In this document: piece after piece, positions 25,804 to 35,415 of the stretch
Layout of the letters: every line of letters starts with the position of its first letter
Numbering within the stretch: the first letter of the stretch is position 1
Source of the DNA: Bacteroides sp.
Lineage (GTDB): Bacteria > Bacillota > Clostridia > Oscillospirales > Ruminococcaceae
Direction of reading: 5' to 3'
DNA length: 63,418 bases
NCBI GenBank assembly: GCA_023663265.1
Contig: JAMPHV010000006.1
Span: 1 to 63,418, forward strand
The notes under the pieces: model-generated
Databases searched by the model: none
Told to the model about the DNA's origin: nothing
The model's input: only the letters and a program-made list of their open reading frames with translations
Made by a program: the position numbers and the translations under genes

Positions 25804-27341
25804 TCCTTTACCAATATATCAATGTGACTTATTATCAGATTCGCCCCATCGTTTCCGCTGATATCCACATTCCTTACCGTAAGCTTATTGACGTTATCGA
25901 AATACATTCCTGCCCTGCACATTTTTTCCGCGTTGTTTCTCATGGCGGGCACCCCTTCCTTGGCGTCGGGGTCGTAGGTGAATTTTATGTTTTCAACGGT
26001 TATCTCCTCGATAGGCTGCTCGGGAAGACCGTCGCAGTAGCAGGCGGCGACCTGACAGTTTAAGCATTCCATATCCCTAAAGGTAAATTTTCCCAAATAA
26101 GGTGTGCGCTCGTCAACGGGCAGCTTTTCGCGGGTGGTGTTGTACTCGGAATAGCGGTCGGGGTCGCAGCAGTTGTACCACATATTTATGACTATGGGAG
26201 TCAAAACTCCGTCCATTTTGATATTCTCGAAAAGCACGCCGTCTATTATCGCGTCCTTTCCTCTGCCGCGGCGGGTCTTTATGCGAAGTCCCCTGTCGGT
26301 GCGGCTGAAAATACAGCGGTTCACGGTAAGATTTTTTACTCCTCCCGCCATTTCGCTGCCCAAGGTGATCGCGCCGTGACCGAACTGCATTATGCAGTTT
26401 CTTATCGTGTGGTGATCCGCGGGCGTTTTATACATTTTTCCCAACTCTATCTTGCCCGATTTTATGGCGATACAGTCGTCGCCCACGCTGAATCTGCAGC
26501 CGATGATGTTGACGTTGTCGCAAGCTTCGGGATCCAGCGCGTCGGTGTTCGGGCTGTCCTTAGGCGCGTTTACCGATATATCCAAAAAGCTCAGCTCCTT
26601 GGAGAAGTAGGGGTGAAGCTGCCACGAGGCGGCGTTTTGAACGGTAACGCCGTGCATAACTATATTTTTGCAGCGGTTGGTAAACAAAAGCCTCGGTCTG
26701 CCGATCTCCCGCTCCTTGACGTTTATCCACCATTCGCTGTTCTGAGCGTTTCCGTCAATGACGCCCTTTCCTACTATACGAATATCCTCCGCATATTCGG
26801 CAAACAAAAGCGCCTGATGCATGGGAACGGAGTTGCCCTCCCATGTGCCCGTCTGTACAAGCTCTCCCGTTTCGATATCGACGACCGCCCCGGGAATAAC
26901 GGGATATCGTTCCGTATCGGTCGCTCCCAGCAATACCGCCTTTTCCGAAAGCTCTATCGTCATATGGCTTTTCAGATTCAAGGGTGCGGTACAGTATACG
27001 CCCTCGGGGAAATACAGTCTGCCGCCCTTTGGGAGGCAGTTTATCGCCGTTTGTATGCTCAGCGTGTCGTCGTGCCCGCCGTCGCCCGCCGCGCCGAAAT
27101 CCTTTACGCTCACCGCGCAGCTTTCCTTTTCGGTGGTGAATTTGAGCATTCCGTGTCCGCTCACCTCAAGGGTGTATTCTCTGTCGGGCTTAAGCCCGAA
27201 AAGCGAAAAAACGTTGGTGCGAGCCTTAAGCTCCTCTCTGCCGTCCAGGGTCACCTTGTATTCGCAGTCGTTATAATAGGCAAGGCTGTTGTCCAGCTCA
27301 AAGCATGCCGAAACGGAGCCCGCGTAAAGTATATTTATCAT
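25800..27341 (-). CDS. GH28 polygalacturonase, cytoplasmic type
   Basis: GH28 enzymes hydrolyse alpha-1,4 bonds between galacturonates by inversion. The 513 residues begin with a fibronectin-III-like part (about 1-75) and continue as a right-handed beta-helix. All catalytic blocks are present: NTDALDPE (265-272), GDDCIAIKSG (from 287), GHGAITLGSE (from 321) and RIKTRRGRG. No signal peptide is present, so it is most likely an exo-acting enzyme on imported oligomers. It overlaps the following lipoprotein and preceding membrane-protein genes by four bases each. Confidence 0.93.
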   Translation of the reverse strand: MINILYAGSVSACFELDNSLAYYNDCEYKVTLDGREELKARTNVFSLFGLKPDREYTLEVSGHGMLKFTTEKESCAVSVKDFGAAGDGGHDDTLSIQTAINCLPKGGRLYFPEGVYCTAPLNLKSHMTIELSEKAVLLGATDTERYPVIPGAVVDIETGELVQTGTWEGNSVPMHQALLFAEYAEDIRIVGKGVIDGNAQNSEWWINVKEREIGRPRLLFTNRCKNIVMHGVTVQNAASWQLHPYFSKELSFLDISVNAPKDSPNTDALDPEACDNVNIIGCRFSVGDDCIAIKSGKIELGKMYKTPADHHTIRNCIMQFGHGAITLGSEMAGGVKNLTVNRCIFSRTDRGLRIKTRRGRGKDAIIDGVLFENIKMDGVLTPIVINMWYNCCDPDRYSEYNTTREKLPVDERTPYLGKFTFRDMECLNCQVAACYCDGLPEQPIEEITVENIKFTYDPDAKEGVPAMRNNAEKMCRAGMYFDNVNKLTVRNVDISGNDGANLIISHIDILVKE

Positions 27342-28000
27342 TTTGCGTTAAGTCCTTTCCCGTTCTGCGCCTTTGACTCGGTACCCGCGACCTTGTCGCC
27401 GGCGTCCTTGAACACCTTTATCAAGCCGTTTTTTATCGTTATGAAGAGCATATCGAAGCCCATGTACAGCAGTCCGAACAGTATCGGCTCAACGCCTATG
27501 GCTACCGTGTCGGCTGTTTCCGCGCTTCCCACCAGCAGGGTGTTCGCCGCATTATAGAACTGTATGACGCAAAACAGCAGCAGCACGGCATACAGCACGT
27601 TAAGAAATATCGTCCAAAATTTCCTGAACGGTATCATCATCCATTTGTCGTAGGCGCCCTTTTCGGGCTCAAAATGACGAAGCACATGGTTTACCATAAG
27701 GTCGGTGGAGACTCCCAAGCCGATCGCCAGCACCGCCATAAGATCCAGCCCCGAAATATACGTTCCCAATCCCCAAAGGAAAAAATAGCATACGGCGCCG
27801 CTGAACCAAAATTTTATGAAAATTATCTTAAGCCACGAGGGAATACGCAGCTTATGCCTGCGGGTATATTTTTCGATCTCCTCGTCGGAGACCTTGGGCG
27901 CGTTTTTTGCGTTGACCAGTCTTTCCACCGCGTCCGTCTTAAGATCATAGTAGTTGACCGCCGCCTTGTCTCCGCCGTTTTTTTTGTTTTTCTTTGACAT
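27338..28000 (-). CDS. Unknown four-helix membrane protein of the pectin importer cluster
   Basis: The 220-residue protein has a charged N-terminus (about 70 residues), then four predicted helices (around 73-95, 100-118, 140-160 and 178-200) and a Lys-rich tail. I do not recognise a named domain. Start ATG 28000 follows AGGGG; a frame from 28042 lacks a ribosome site. It overlaps GH28 by four bases and lies behind the second MsmX-like ATPase, so it likely helps the importer or its regulation. Confidence 0.7.
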   Translation of the reverse strand: MSKKNKKNGGDKAAVNYYDLKTDAVERLVNAKNAPKVSDEEIEKYTRRHKLRIPSWLKIIFIKFWFSGAVCYFFLWGLGTYISGLDLMAVLAIGLGVSTDLMVNHVLRHFEPEKGAYDKWMMIPFRKFWTIFLNVLYAVLLLFCVIQFYNAANTLLVGSAETADTVAIGVEPILFGLLYMGFDMLFITIKNGLIKVFKDAGDKVAGTESKAQNGKGLNAK

Positions 28001-28032
28001 AACAGCCCCTAAATTTGTTTTACTGCAAAGAA

Positions 28033-28103
28033 AGCAACACAAGTCCTTTTATACCGCCTCGGCTCCCTTAGAGCCGAGGGCGGTTTTATGACAGATGTTG
28101 CTT
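28033..28103. terminator. Long hairpin between two membrane-protein genes
   Basis: CCGCCTCGGCTC (28054-28065) pairs with GAGCCGAGGGCGG (28071-28083) with one bulged base, inside an outer pair AAGCAACA (28033-28040)/TGTTGCTT (28096-28103). TTTT follows on the plus strand only. On the coding strand it may slow or protect the transcript rather than end it. Confidence 0.5.
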
Positions 28104-28129
28104 CCATTATGAGAACCTGCTCTAAATTA

Positions 28130-28711
28130 TCATTCCTCGCCGGAAATGTCTATAACTTCCATTTCGCCGTTTCCTTCGACCTCGATGGAGGTGTTTATCT
28201 TCTTCAAGAGCTTTCCGTAAAGAGGCAGAGCGGCTAAAAGAACGGCGCAAACGGCTACGCACACTATATGCGCCACAATGGTGTTGTTGGCGACTGCGAT
28301 ATAAGCGGTGTCAACATTGATCACCAACGGATTTTCCGTGCGCATGATCGCCTGGTTTATTCTTGTAAGGTATACACAGTCCACAAACACCAATCCCACC
28401 AGCATCAGACACAACAGACCCAGCATCAGCCAATTCGGCTTCTGACGCTTGGGAAAAGACCTGAGAAAACAGACAAATGCAAGAATAGAAAACAGCATTG
28501 CCGCAAATTCGCACTGTCCCATATTGGGAGAATTTATTCTTGCGGTGGTGTTGGAAATTGAGGTCAGATTAAGCGAATATACAAGGAACGCCGCAGCCAA
28601 TGCGACCATTGCGATATTCTGCGGGCTGCGCTTAAGGGAAACAAAGAATTTACGGATAAATTCCTTAAAGCCTTTCCTTGGAGCAGCGGCAGACGTTTTT
28701 TTCTTACTCAT
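28130..28711 (-). CDS. Unknown four-helix membrane protein of the pectin importer cluster
   Basis: The 193-residue protein starts with a Lys/Arg-rich stretch and has helices near residues 33-51, 68-84, 95-112 and 145-163. The tail is acidic (EVEGNGEMEVIDISGEE). No named domain is recognised. It lies 20 bases after the ATPase gene's stop. Together with three similar-sized proteins it surrounds that ATPase, which suggests a shared complex; this is inference. Confidence 0.7.
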   Translation of the reverse strand: MSKKKTSAAAPRKGFKEFIRKFFVSLKRSPQNIAMVALAAAFLVYSLNLTSISNTTARINSPNMGQCEFAAMLFSILAFVCFLRSFPKRQKPNWLMLGLLCLMLVGLVFVDCVYLTRINQAIMRTENPLVINVDTAYIAVANNTIVAHIVCVAVCAVLLAALPLYGKLLKKINTSIEVEGNGEMEVIDISGEE

Positions 28712-28731
28712 ATGCTTTGTTCTCCTTCGTG

Positions 28732-29790
28732 TTATCTTATGGCATTGGTGGTTTCCTTGTCGAAGAAATGCTTTCTGTTAAAGGAAACGCTGACCGTGTC
28801 GCCTGCCTTGTAATTGCACCATTCACGGAACTTACAGGTGATCTTGTGATTTTTCACTGCGCCGTTCACCAAAGTGGTCTGACCCAAGTTTTCGTTGGAG
28901 AATACGTTGACGGAGATTTTTCCGCCCTCAACGATATTTTCGGGTCTTACGCCGAGAACGATGGTCTTATTCTCATAGGATTTGAGTATCTCCCTTTCCT
29001 CCGCGGTAAGATCGACGGCAAAGCTCTCGCAAACCGCCTGCCCGTTCTTTACCTCCACGTCGAAGAAATTCATGGGAGGAAGCCCGATAAAGCCTGCCAC
29101 GAAAAGATTTGCGGGAGTATCGTACAGCTCCAGAGGCGTGCCTATCTGCTGAACGTAGCCCATCGACATACAAACGATCCTGTCCGCAAGGGTCAGCGCC
29201 TCGGTCTGATCGTGAGTTACATAGATCATAGTGGCGTTGAGCCTTTTGTGGAGCAAAAGTATCTCGCGCCTTGTGGCGCCTCTGAGCTTGGCGTCAAGGT
29301 TGGAAAGAGGCTCGTCGAAAAGGAATACCTTGGGTGTGCGCACGATCGCGCGCCCCATTGCGACTCTCTGCCGCTGACCGCCCGAAAGCTGATTGGGCTT
29401 TTTATTGAGCTGATCGGTGAGCCCGAGAATTTCCGCCGCCGCCAAAACCTTCTGATGTATCTCGTTTTTGTTTTCCTTGCGAAGATTAAGCGAGAACGCC
29501 ATATTTTCATATATGGTCATATGACCGTAAAGAGCGTAGTTTTGGAAAACCATGGCAATGTCGCGGTCCTTGGGCGGCATTGAGGTAACGTCCTTCCCGT
29601 CTATTATGAGCTTCCCCGCGGAGATATCCTCCAAGCCCGCCACCATACGAAGCGTCGTGGATTTTCCGCAGCCCGAGGGACCTACAAGAACGATAAGCTC
29701 GCCGTCGTTGATATCGAGGTTGAAATCATAGACCGCCTGTACGTTGTTGTCGTATATTTTGTCAAGATGCTGTAATTTAAGATTACTCAT
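28732..29790 (-). CDS. MsmX/UgpC-type sugar ABC transporter ATPase (copy 2)
   Basis: The 352-residue ATPase has Walker A GPSGCGKST, signature LSGGQRQRVAMGRA, Walker B VFLFDEP, H-loop VTHDQ and the C-terminal TOBE region. It lies in the same operon as the binding protein and two permeases and is their probable energy source. The gene overlaps the preceding small membrane-protein gene by four bases. It is similar to, but clearly distinct from, the copy at 15496-16626. Confidence 0.93.
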   Translation of the reverse strand: MSNLKLQHLDKIYDNNVQAVYDFNLDINDGELIVLVGPSGCGKSTTLRMVAGLEDISAGKLIIDGKDVTSMPPKDRDIAMVFQNYALYGHMTIYENMAFSLNLRKENKNEIHQKVLAAAEILGLTDQLNKKPNQLSGGQRQRVAMGRAIVRTPKVFLFDEPLSNLDAKLRGATRREILLLHKRLNATMIYVTHDQTEALTLADRIVCMSMGYVQQIGTPLELYDTPANLFVAGFIGLPPMNFFDVEVKNGQAVCESFAVDLTAEEREILKSYENKTIVLGVRPENIVEGGKISVNVFSNENLGQTTLVNGAVKNHKITCKFREWCNYKAGDTVSVSFNRKHFFDKETTNAIR

Positions 29791-30293
29791 TGGCTCGCTC
29801 CCTTTGCTTTTTGTTCAAGCTCCGCTTCGTAGCTTGTCAGAGTACGTGTCTTGATAAAAGCGGTTATTCCCGCAAGAATGCAAAGAGCGGCGGAGGCTGC
29901 AAGATAAATGCAAACTCTCATAAATTGTCCGTCATGCATTACCTGCTGTGATTCCTGGCTTAAGGTGACCGTTGCGTTCCTTGCGCTTAAGGGAAGTATG
30001 AAAATGCGAACTATCTGCCCTATGCCCAAGACGACCAAAACATAGCTGTAATTCAGCTTATATCCCTTTACGCCCTCGGAGGAAAGAAACGCGATAAGCA
30101 TAAACAAGAGATTGTAAACCACCGATATGCCTATAAGAAAGCTGTAATAATAAGAACCCACGTCCGATTTATATATACTGACGAAATAAAGCGCGTTAAA
30201 AACAATAGCAAGCAAGGTCAGATTAGAGGAAAGCTTGTTTTTGGAGTAACGCAGACGGTCCTTTTTAATAAGAGCTACGCTGTCGTTTTTCAT
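29787..30293 (-). CDS. Unknown four-helix membrane protein of the pectin importer cluster
   Basis: The 168-residue protein has a basic N-terminus and four predicted helices (about 25-42, 50-70, 83-100 and 127-147), with a polar loop between helices 3 and 4 that probably faces outside. No named family is recognised. It overlaps both neighbours by four bases (ATGA), so it is made in step with the ATPase. Confidence 0.7.
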   Translation of the reverse strand: MKNDSVALIKKDRLRYSKNKLSSNLTLLAIVFNALYFVSIYKSDVGSYYYSFLIGISVVYNLLFMLIAFLSSEGVKGYKLNYSYVLVVLGIGQIVRIFILPLSARNATVTLSQESQQVMHDGQFMRVCIYLAASAALCILAGITAFIKTRTLTSYEAELEQKAKGASQ

Positions 30294-30886
30294 GCTTTCA
30301 CGTCCTTTCTGCTGCCGATAAGGCGCTTTTCTTCCTTCATCAGGATCACTTTCAAAATTGTATTAACGATAAGCAGCACGGTAACGAACAGGAGCAAACC
30401 GAAAACAAGATAGCTTATATCGAACCAAAAGGTCGAATCGGTATAAACGTCGGGCTGTTTTCTGTTTTCCCAAAATTCCTTCAATGCTGCAAAATCGATC
30501 TGCAAAAATCTTGCTTTATAATATGCGATATGGTAAAGCGACCATGCGGAAACGGCAATATTGGCTATTGTTGTCAGCGCTACCGCAATATAGTTTCCAA
30601 TGTAATATTTTCTGCGCGAATGGGTGCAGGTAACAAACAGTATCAAGGTCACAAGTATAAGACCTATGGAGAGGTTGGTAAATATGGTGTTAAACGGCTG
30701 CATTTCATAATAAATGGCAGAGCCGCTCACCTTTGAGCTGTAAATATTATTGGGATTGGGCATTGTGTAATACAGAGTATCGTAGATATCCGTCATTATT
30801 CCCAATGAATACAGAAATACTACTGCCGACATAGCCAGCATAGCAAAACAAACTATTTTCTGAAAAATCAATTGTTTCTTATACAT
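30290..30886 (-). CDS. Unknown four-helix membrane protein of the pectin importer cluster
   Basis: The 198-residue protein has helices near residues 11-32, 68-88, 97-117 and 156-180. Two large polar loops lie between helices 1-2 and 3-4 (rich in Tyr, Asn and Asp), probably outside the cell where they could meet the binding protein. No named family is recognised. It is the first gene after the paired hairpins that follow the binding-protein gene. Confidence 0.7.
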   Translation of the reverse strand: MYKKQLIFQKIVCFAMLAMSAVVFLYSLGIMTDIYDTLYYTMPNPNNIYSSKVSGSAIYYEMQPFNTIFTNLSIGLILVTLILFVTCTHSRRKYYIGNYIAVALTTIANIAVSAWSLYHIAYYKARFLQIDFAALKEFWENRKQPDVYTDSTFWFDISYLVFGLLLFVTVLLIVNTILKVILMKEEKRLIGSRKDVKA

Positions 30887-30912
30887 AAAAGCCCTCTTCC
30901 TTTATGTTTAAA

Positions 30913-30986
30913 CGGGAGGGGGAGAGCCCCTCCCGAGTGAACATAATTAGGATTTTACATTGCTCCTCGGGGATTTTCTCCCCGAG
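30913..30986 (-). terminator. Two tandem hairpins after the binding-protein gene
   Basis: CGGGAGGGG (30913-30921) pairs with CCCCTCCCG (30927-30935), and CTCGGGGA (30966-30973 region) with TCCCCGAG (30979-30986). No T-run follows on the coding strand. Such hairpins often guard the 3' end of an abundant binding-protein message while letting some transcription pass to the next genes. Confidence 0.6.
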
Positions 30987-31064
30987 AGACAATGCGCAAT
31001 TTTTAGTGTTTCTTTCAGAGAATGTTTCCGTGCCTGATCCCGATCCTCAATCGGTCAAAATCGA

Positions 31065-33269
31065 TTACAGAGAATTGTAGTACTCAACAAGTCTGTCCCA
31101 AGCGTCGTTGCGGAGGCTGAGAACCTGAGAACCGCCCCAGGAATCTGTAACGCTGGAGATGGTCTCGCTGCGTGAAGAGGTGCCTTCGCCCGAATAACCG
31201 CCCGTGATGATGTTAACAAATACGTTTTCGCCGTCCTTGGAGGTGCTGAATACGCCCTTGGAGCCCAGCTTATCGTAGGTGTTGATCTCATCGGTCTCGG
31301 TCTTGTAGTTTGGGAGAACGGTGGGAACGGAGGTGTACCAGGGATTGGAGGTAAGGTCAAGCTCGGGGTGCTTGATGGTGCCCAAGCCGATAGCGTTGGA
31401 AATGTAGCCCGCGCCCTCCTTGCCTACGTCGTGCGTGCACTGATACTCGAACGCCTGGCTCTTTACGAAGCTGAGGGTGGAACCGAGATACTTACGCGCA
31501 TAGTTGGTATAGTTTCCGTTTGCCTTTTCCCAAAGCTCGTTGTAGGTAGCCTCGGAGATCATGGGCATATCCTCGCCGTTGAACTTGAAGGTCATGTATT
31601 CGCCGTTTGCGTCGGTCATAATGAAGTCGTCGGGACCGTAGGACATAAGTATCTGACCCTTGGGGCTGTAAGCGTAGTCGATAAGGGAAAGAGCCGCGTT
31701 AAGCTTGTTCACGTCGCCCTGTGTGCCTTCCAGGGAGATTCCCCAACCGTCGGTCTTAACGGAACGCCAGGACTCGGTAAATCTCATGTAAACGCCGCCC
31801 TCGGTGCCGTCCTGCCAAAGAGCAACGGGCACCATAGCCGCCATATACTTTTCGCCGTCCTGAAGCTTGGACTGGTTGTAGGCTGTCTGGGTCTGGTTGT
31901 AGTCATAGCTCATAAAGCCTGTGTCGGTTTCCAAATACTGGTCGGACTTTGCTTCCGCGTTATTAAGGAAGTTGGCGGAGATAAGTCCCTCCTGAGCCAT
32001 GTTGTTCATTCTTTCCATAGCAATGTATGCGTCTTCCTCCATACGAGCGTCATGGAGCTTGTTGTCGGTGCCTACGTACAGCCAGTCGGACCTGGATTCG
32101 AGACCGCGAACGCCGAAGAGGTGACCTGCGAAGCGCATAACGTCTACCTTTCTCTGGAGGTTGTTGTCCTCACGGGAGAAGAGACCCTGTACCGTGTCGG
32201 TGCCGTTGAGCGTCTGTGCGTTGGCTACTACGCAGCGGAGAAGAGCTACAAGCTCGTCTGCGTCCCAAGCCGCGTTCTGACCTACGAAGAGATTGGAGCG
32301 AGTGGTGCCGTAATATCCGCCGTAAGCCTCGTCGATGTATGTACGAAGCATATTTACCGCGTCAACGCCGCTCATGGCGCCCGCGTCGTTCATCTTTGCA
32401 ACGATATTGCCCGCCGTGTCGTAATCCTTGGTGACCTTCTCGGTACCGGAGCCGTCAAGCTTAACAACGTCTATGTCGATCTTGCCGCTTGTGGGCATAT
32501 AAGGCTGGTAAACGGGGTCTGCGGTGGTGCCGCTTGCATCTGCGGCAAATTCGCCGTCGCCGTCAAGAAGCTTGGCTACCCAGTCAACTCTCATAAGAGG
32601 CATACGCTCGATGTCGTTTACACCGTCGAAGTAAGGGGAGAAGTAAATGGAGCCTGTGTCGGTATCGCCCATAATGGAAATACGAACGATGGGGTTAGCC
32701 TCAAGGTATGCCTTGAAGTTGGGCATCTGATCAAGGTAATCCGCAAGGTTAACGACCAGACCGTTGTTGCCCGCCTCGGTCAGCAGGGTAGCGGTACCGC
32801 TTACCATATCGATATTGCCCATCTGAGATCTCCAGTATTCAAACTCGTCAGAAGCCTTGTTGCCCTGATACTGGTCGTCGATCTTGATGTTGAGTCTCTT
32901 TTCGATCTCTACCCATGTGGGCTTAAGGTCGCCCGCGTTATAGGTATTGCCGTCAGCAAGAGTAATGCCCTCGCCCGCGATCTCGGGGTCCATGGAAAGA
33001 CCCGTGTCGGCGCTGTTATAGCCTGTCGCCATACGAAGCACCGTACCCGCCTCGTAAGGCAGAGCCGAAGTCTCCGCGTTATCCGCAGGCGCGGGGCCCT
33101 CTCCTACAGTCGTAGAGGCGTCCTCGCTGTTGTTTCCGCCGGCGGTGGTAGTAGTAGGCGCCGCCGTACCGGGCGTTTCCGCCTCGGGAACGGTAGCGCA
33201 GCCTGTCAGCAATGCGGCTGCCGCAACGGATACTGCGATCAGTTTAGCCGCAAGTGTGTTCTTTTTCAT
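31065..33269 (-). CDS. Lipoprotein solute-binding protein of the oligogalacturonide importer
   Basis: This 734-residue protein is the outside receptor of the ABC importer. A lipobox (LLTGC) closes the signal peptide at about residue 24, followed by a Thr/Pro/Glu-rich linker of about 50 residues. The rest looks like the large extracellular binding-protein family 1 used with LplB/YtcP permeases, which bind long oligosaccharides; it is about 200 residues longer than Bacillus LplA. A strong AAAGGAGG precedes the start. The pectic ligand is inferred from the enzymes around it. Confidence 0.9.
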   Translation of the reverse strand: MKKNTLAAKLIAVSVAAAALLTGCATVPEAETPGTAAPTTTTAGGNNSEDASTTVGEGPAPADNAETSALPYEAGTVLRMATGYNSADTGLSMDPEIAGEGITLADGNTYNAGDLKPTWVEIEKRLNIKIDDQYQGNKASDEFEYWRSQMGNIDMVSGTATLLTEAGNNGLVVNLADYLDQMPNFKAYLEANPIVRISIMGDTDTGSIYFSPYFDGVNDIERMPLMRVDWVAKLLDGDGEFAADASGTTADPVYQPYMPTSGKIDIDVVKLDGSGTEKVTKDYDTAGNIVAKMNDAGAMSGVDAVNMLRTYIDEAYGGYYGTTRSNLFVGQNAAWDADELVALLRCVVANAQTLNGTDTVQGLFSREDNNLQRKVDVMRFAGHLFGVRGLESRSDWLYVGTDNKLHDARMEEDAYIAMERMNNMAQEGLISANFLNNAEAKSDQYLETDTGFMSYDYNQTQTAYNQSKLQDGEKYMAAMVPVALWQDGTEGGVYMRFTESWRSVKTDGWGISLEGTQGDVNKLNAALSLIDYAYSPKGQILMSYGPDDFIMTDANGEYMTFKFNGEDMPMISEATYNELWEKANGNYTNYARKYLGSTLSFVKSQAFEYQCTHDVGKEGAGYISNAIGLGTIKHPELDLTSNPWYTSVPTVLPNYKTETDEINTYDKLGSKGVFSTSKDGENVFVNIITGGYSGEGTSSRSETISSVTDSWGGSQVLSLRNDAWDRLVEYYNSL

Positions 33270-33359
33270 TTCTTTCCTCCTTTAAGGATTCTGTTTTTGG
33301 TCATTTTCTCATTTTTTATCTAAACCGTTATGTTATAAACGGCTGATAACAATATGGGA

Positions 33360-34250
33360 TCATTCCTTTACGCCGCCGACGTTGACGCCCTTGGCGAAAT
33401 ATTTTTGAATAAAGGGGTAAATGATGAGGATAGGCACGATGGAGCAGACGATAAGCGCGTAGATCACAGAGTCGGACGCGTAAGGCTCCGACCAGTTGGT
33501 CATCTGTTCGGGGTCGCTGAACTGCTCCAGCTTAAGCCGTATAAATACCTGGAGAGGGCGCTCGTTGGCGTTGGAGATCATCTGTCTCGCCCAGAAATAT
33601 CCGTTCCAGCGCGATATTCCGAAGAACAGCGCAACGGTGGCTATAATGGATTTGCTCATAGGTATGTAAACGCGCCACAGCACCTGCATTTCCGTGGCTC
33701 CGTCCACGATAGCCGCCTCCTCGATCTCGGAGGGCACGCCCTCGAAGGAGTTTCTCAGCAGTATGATGTTCATGGCGGCCATGCCCATAGCGATAACTAC
33801 CAGCCACTTGTCGTCCGTTATGCCGACGGACTTAAATACCCGCTGAGTGTCCAAATAGTTCAGATACTGGGGAACAAGACCCGCACTGAACCACATTGTG
33901 AATACCAGGAAGAAGTTGAAGCCCTTGCGGAACAGCAAACGCTTTTTGGAAAGAGCGTAAGCGCCGAACAGGGATATCCCCAGCGCCCAGATCGTACCGT
34001 AAAAGGTAAGGAAAAGGGTATTCGTGTAGGAGTTCCAAAACATATTGTCGTTGAACATGGTCGAGAAAGCCTGGAACTGAACGTCCTTGGGGAACAGAAC
34101 GACCTCGTTGTACTCTACCGCGCTCCGTCCGCTGATAGACGCGGAGATCGCGTACAGAAACGGGTATAAGCAGCAGAGCGCAAATATTGTCAGCAGGGTG
34201 TAGCTTATAATCTTGAATATAAGCTCGGAAATTTCGAGTTTTCTTTTCAT
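33360..34250 (-). CDS. ABC sugar permease (YtcP/LplC-like)
   Basis: The 296-residue permease has six predicted helices and the cytoplasmic EAA loop that touches the ATPase (EIEEAAIVDGATEMQVLWRV). It matches the MalG-type half of LplB/YtcP importers. It lies between the LplB-like gene and the binding-protein gene, 90 bases from the latter. Confidence 0.93.
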   Translation of the reverse strand: MKRKLEISELIFKIISYTLLTIFALCCLYPFLYAISASISGRSAVEYNEVVLFPKDVQFQAFSTMFNDNMFWNSYTNTLFLTFYGTIWALGISLFGAYALSKKRLLFRKGFNFFLVFTMWFSAGLVPQYLNYLDTQRVFKSVGITDDKWLVVIAMGMAAMNIILLRNSFEGVPSEIEEAAIVDGATEMQVLWRVYIPMSKSIIATVALFFGISRWNGYFWARQMISNANERPLQVFIRLKLEQFSDPEQMTNWSEPYASDSVIYALIVCSIVPILIIYPFIQKYFAKGVNVGGVKE

Positions 34251-34319
34251 AACAGCCTCTTATTCCTTTATACTATATTTTTGTCACAGCCGCGTAAGTA
34301 TGTTTTGATCGGCGTTTCC

Positions 34320-35360
34320 TTAATACAGCGATACGTCGGACGCCTTTCGTGAAATGGTGTTGGCGCCGATAACCAGCAGCATCCCTATGACGTTGTTCAT
34401 CATTTCGGCTGCGGACGCCAAGCCCTTGGCGGCTCCCGCGATACCCGTTCTCTGCGCAAAGGTGGAAACTACGTCCGCGGTAACATAGGTGTTGGGGTTG
34501 TAAAGAAGCAGAACCTTTTCGTAGCCTATGTTGAGCAGCGAGCCGATCCTTGTTATAAGCATAATAACTATCGTGGACAGGATACAGGGTAAAACGACGT
34601 ATCTCATCTGTGCCATTTTTCCCGCGCCGTCTATCTGCGCCGCCTCATAGCTGGTGGGCGATATCGCGATTATGGCGGCAAAGAATACGATGCTGTCGTA
34701 GCCCGCCGTCTCCCAAATGCCGCTTATCTGATATATGGCTCGGAAGAAGGACGGATCGTTGAGAAGACCCGCGCCGGCGGTCTCGCTGCTGATGAAGCCG
34801 ATCTGCTCGAGAAGCTGAGAAAGAATGCCCGTGCCCGAGAAGGTAGAGCCCTGCTTGACCAGCATCATAACGAGAGAGGTCATAACGACCGTTGACATAA
34901 ATTTGGGAAGGTATGTAAGGACTTGGTACACGCTGCGGCAGATATTTGAACGTATCTCGTTAAAGAACAGCGCAATGATTATCGGCGTGGGGAAGCCGAA
35001 CAAAAGTCCGTAAAAGCTAAGCAAAAACGTATTGCGGAACGCTCTCCAAAAATCCACGTTCGAGGTGAGCAGGGACTTGAAGTTGGAGAAGCCCACAAAG
35101 AATTGATCCGCAACGGGCTTGATATCCTCCGTGAGCTTAAAGCAGCCCAGCAGCTCGTACATCGGGAAGTAGCGCCAAAAAAGGAACACAAGGATCATAG
35201 GCACCAGCATCAGATACAGCCGCCAATCCTTCAGCACTGTTTTCAGCACGTTCAGCCAATGATGCTTTTCAACGTCATCGCGAACGATTTGTTCCGGATT
35301 TTCGATATAGGTCCCGCTCTCTTCATCGAAAATCAAATAGTCGGTAGCGTTCAGTTGCAT
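34320..35360 (-). CDS. ABC sugar permease (LplB-like)
   Basis: The 346-residue permease carries a polar N-terminal tail of about 45 residues, six predicted helices and the EAA loop SYEAAQIDGAGKMAQMRYVV. The tail is longer than in Bacillus LplB. AGGAGG lies seven bases before ATG 35360. It is the first core gene of the importer. Confidence 0.93.
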   Translation of the reverse strand: MQLNATDYLIFDEESGTYIENPEQIVRDDVEKHHWLNVLKTVLKDWRLYLMLVPMILVFLFWRYFPMYELLGCFKLTEDIKPVADQFFVGFSNFKSLLTSNVDFWRAFRNTFLLSFYGLLFGFPTPIIIALFFNEIRSNICRSVYQVLTYLPKFMSTVVMTSLVMMLVKQGSTFSGTGILSQLLEQIGFISSETAGAGLLNDPSFFRAIYQISGIWETAGYDSIVFFAAIIAISPTSYEAAQIDGAGKMAQMRYVVLPCILSTIVIMLITRIGSLLNIGYEKVLLLYNPNTYVTADVVSTFAQRTGIAGAAKGLASAAEMMNNVIGMLLVIGANTISRKASDVSLY

Positions 35361-35415
35361 CGTAAAACCTCCTGATAAAGATATTTCAAAACAAATTTAC
35401 AAAGTCGTTATGCTC

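Noticed and set aside
26376..27557. Long open frame antisense to GH28
   Set aside because: GH28 motifs are all on the other strand, and this frame resembles no protein family.
31368..33323. A 651-codon open frame antisense to the binding-protein gene
   Set aside because: The opposite frame has a lipoprotein signal, strong ribosome site and family match; the antisense frame results from codon bias.
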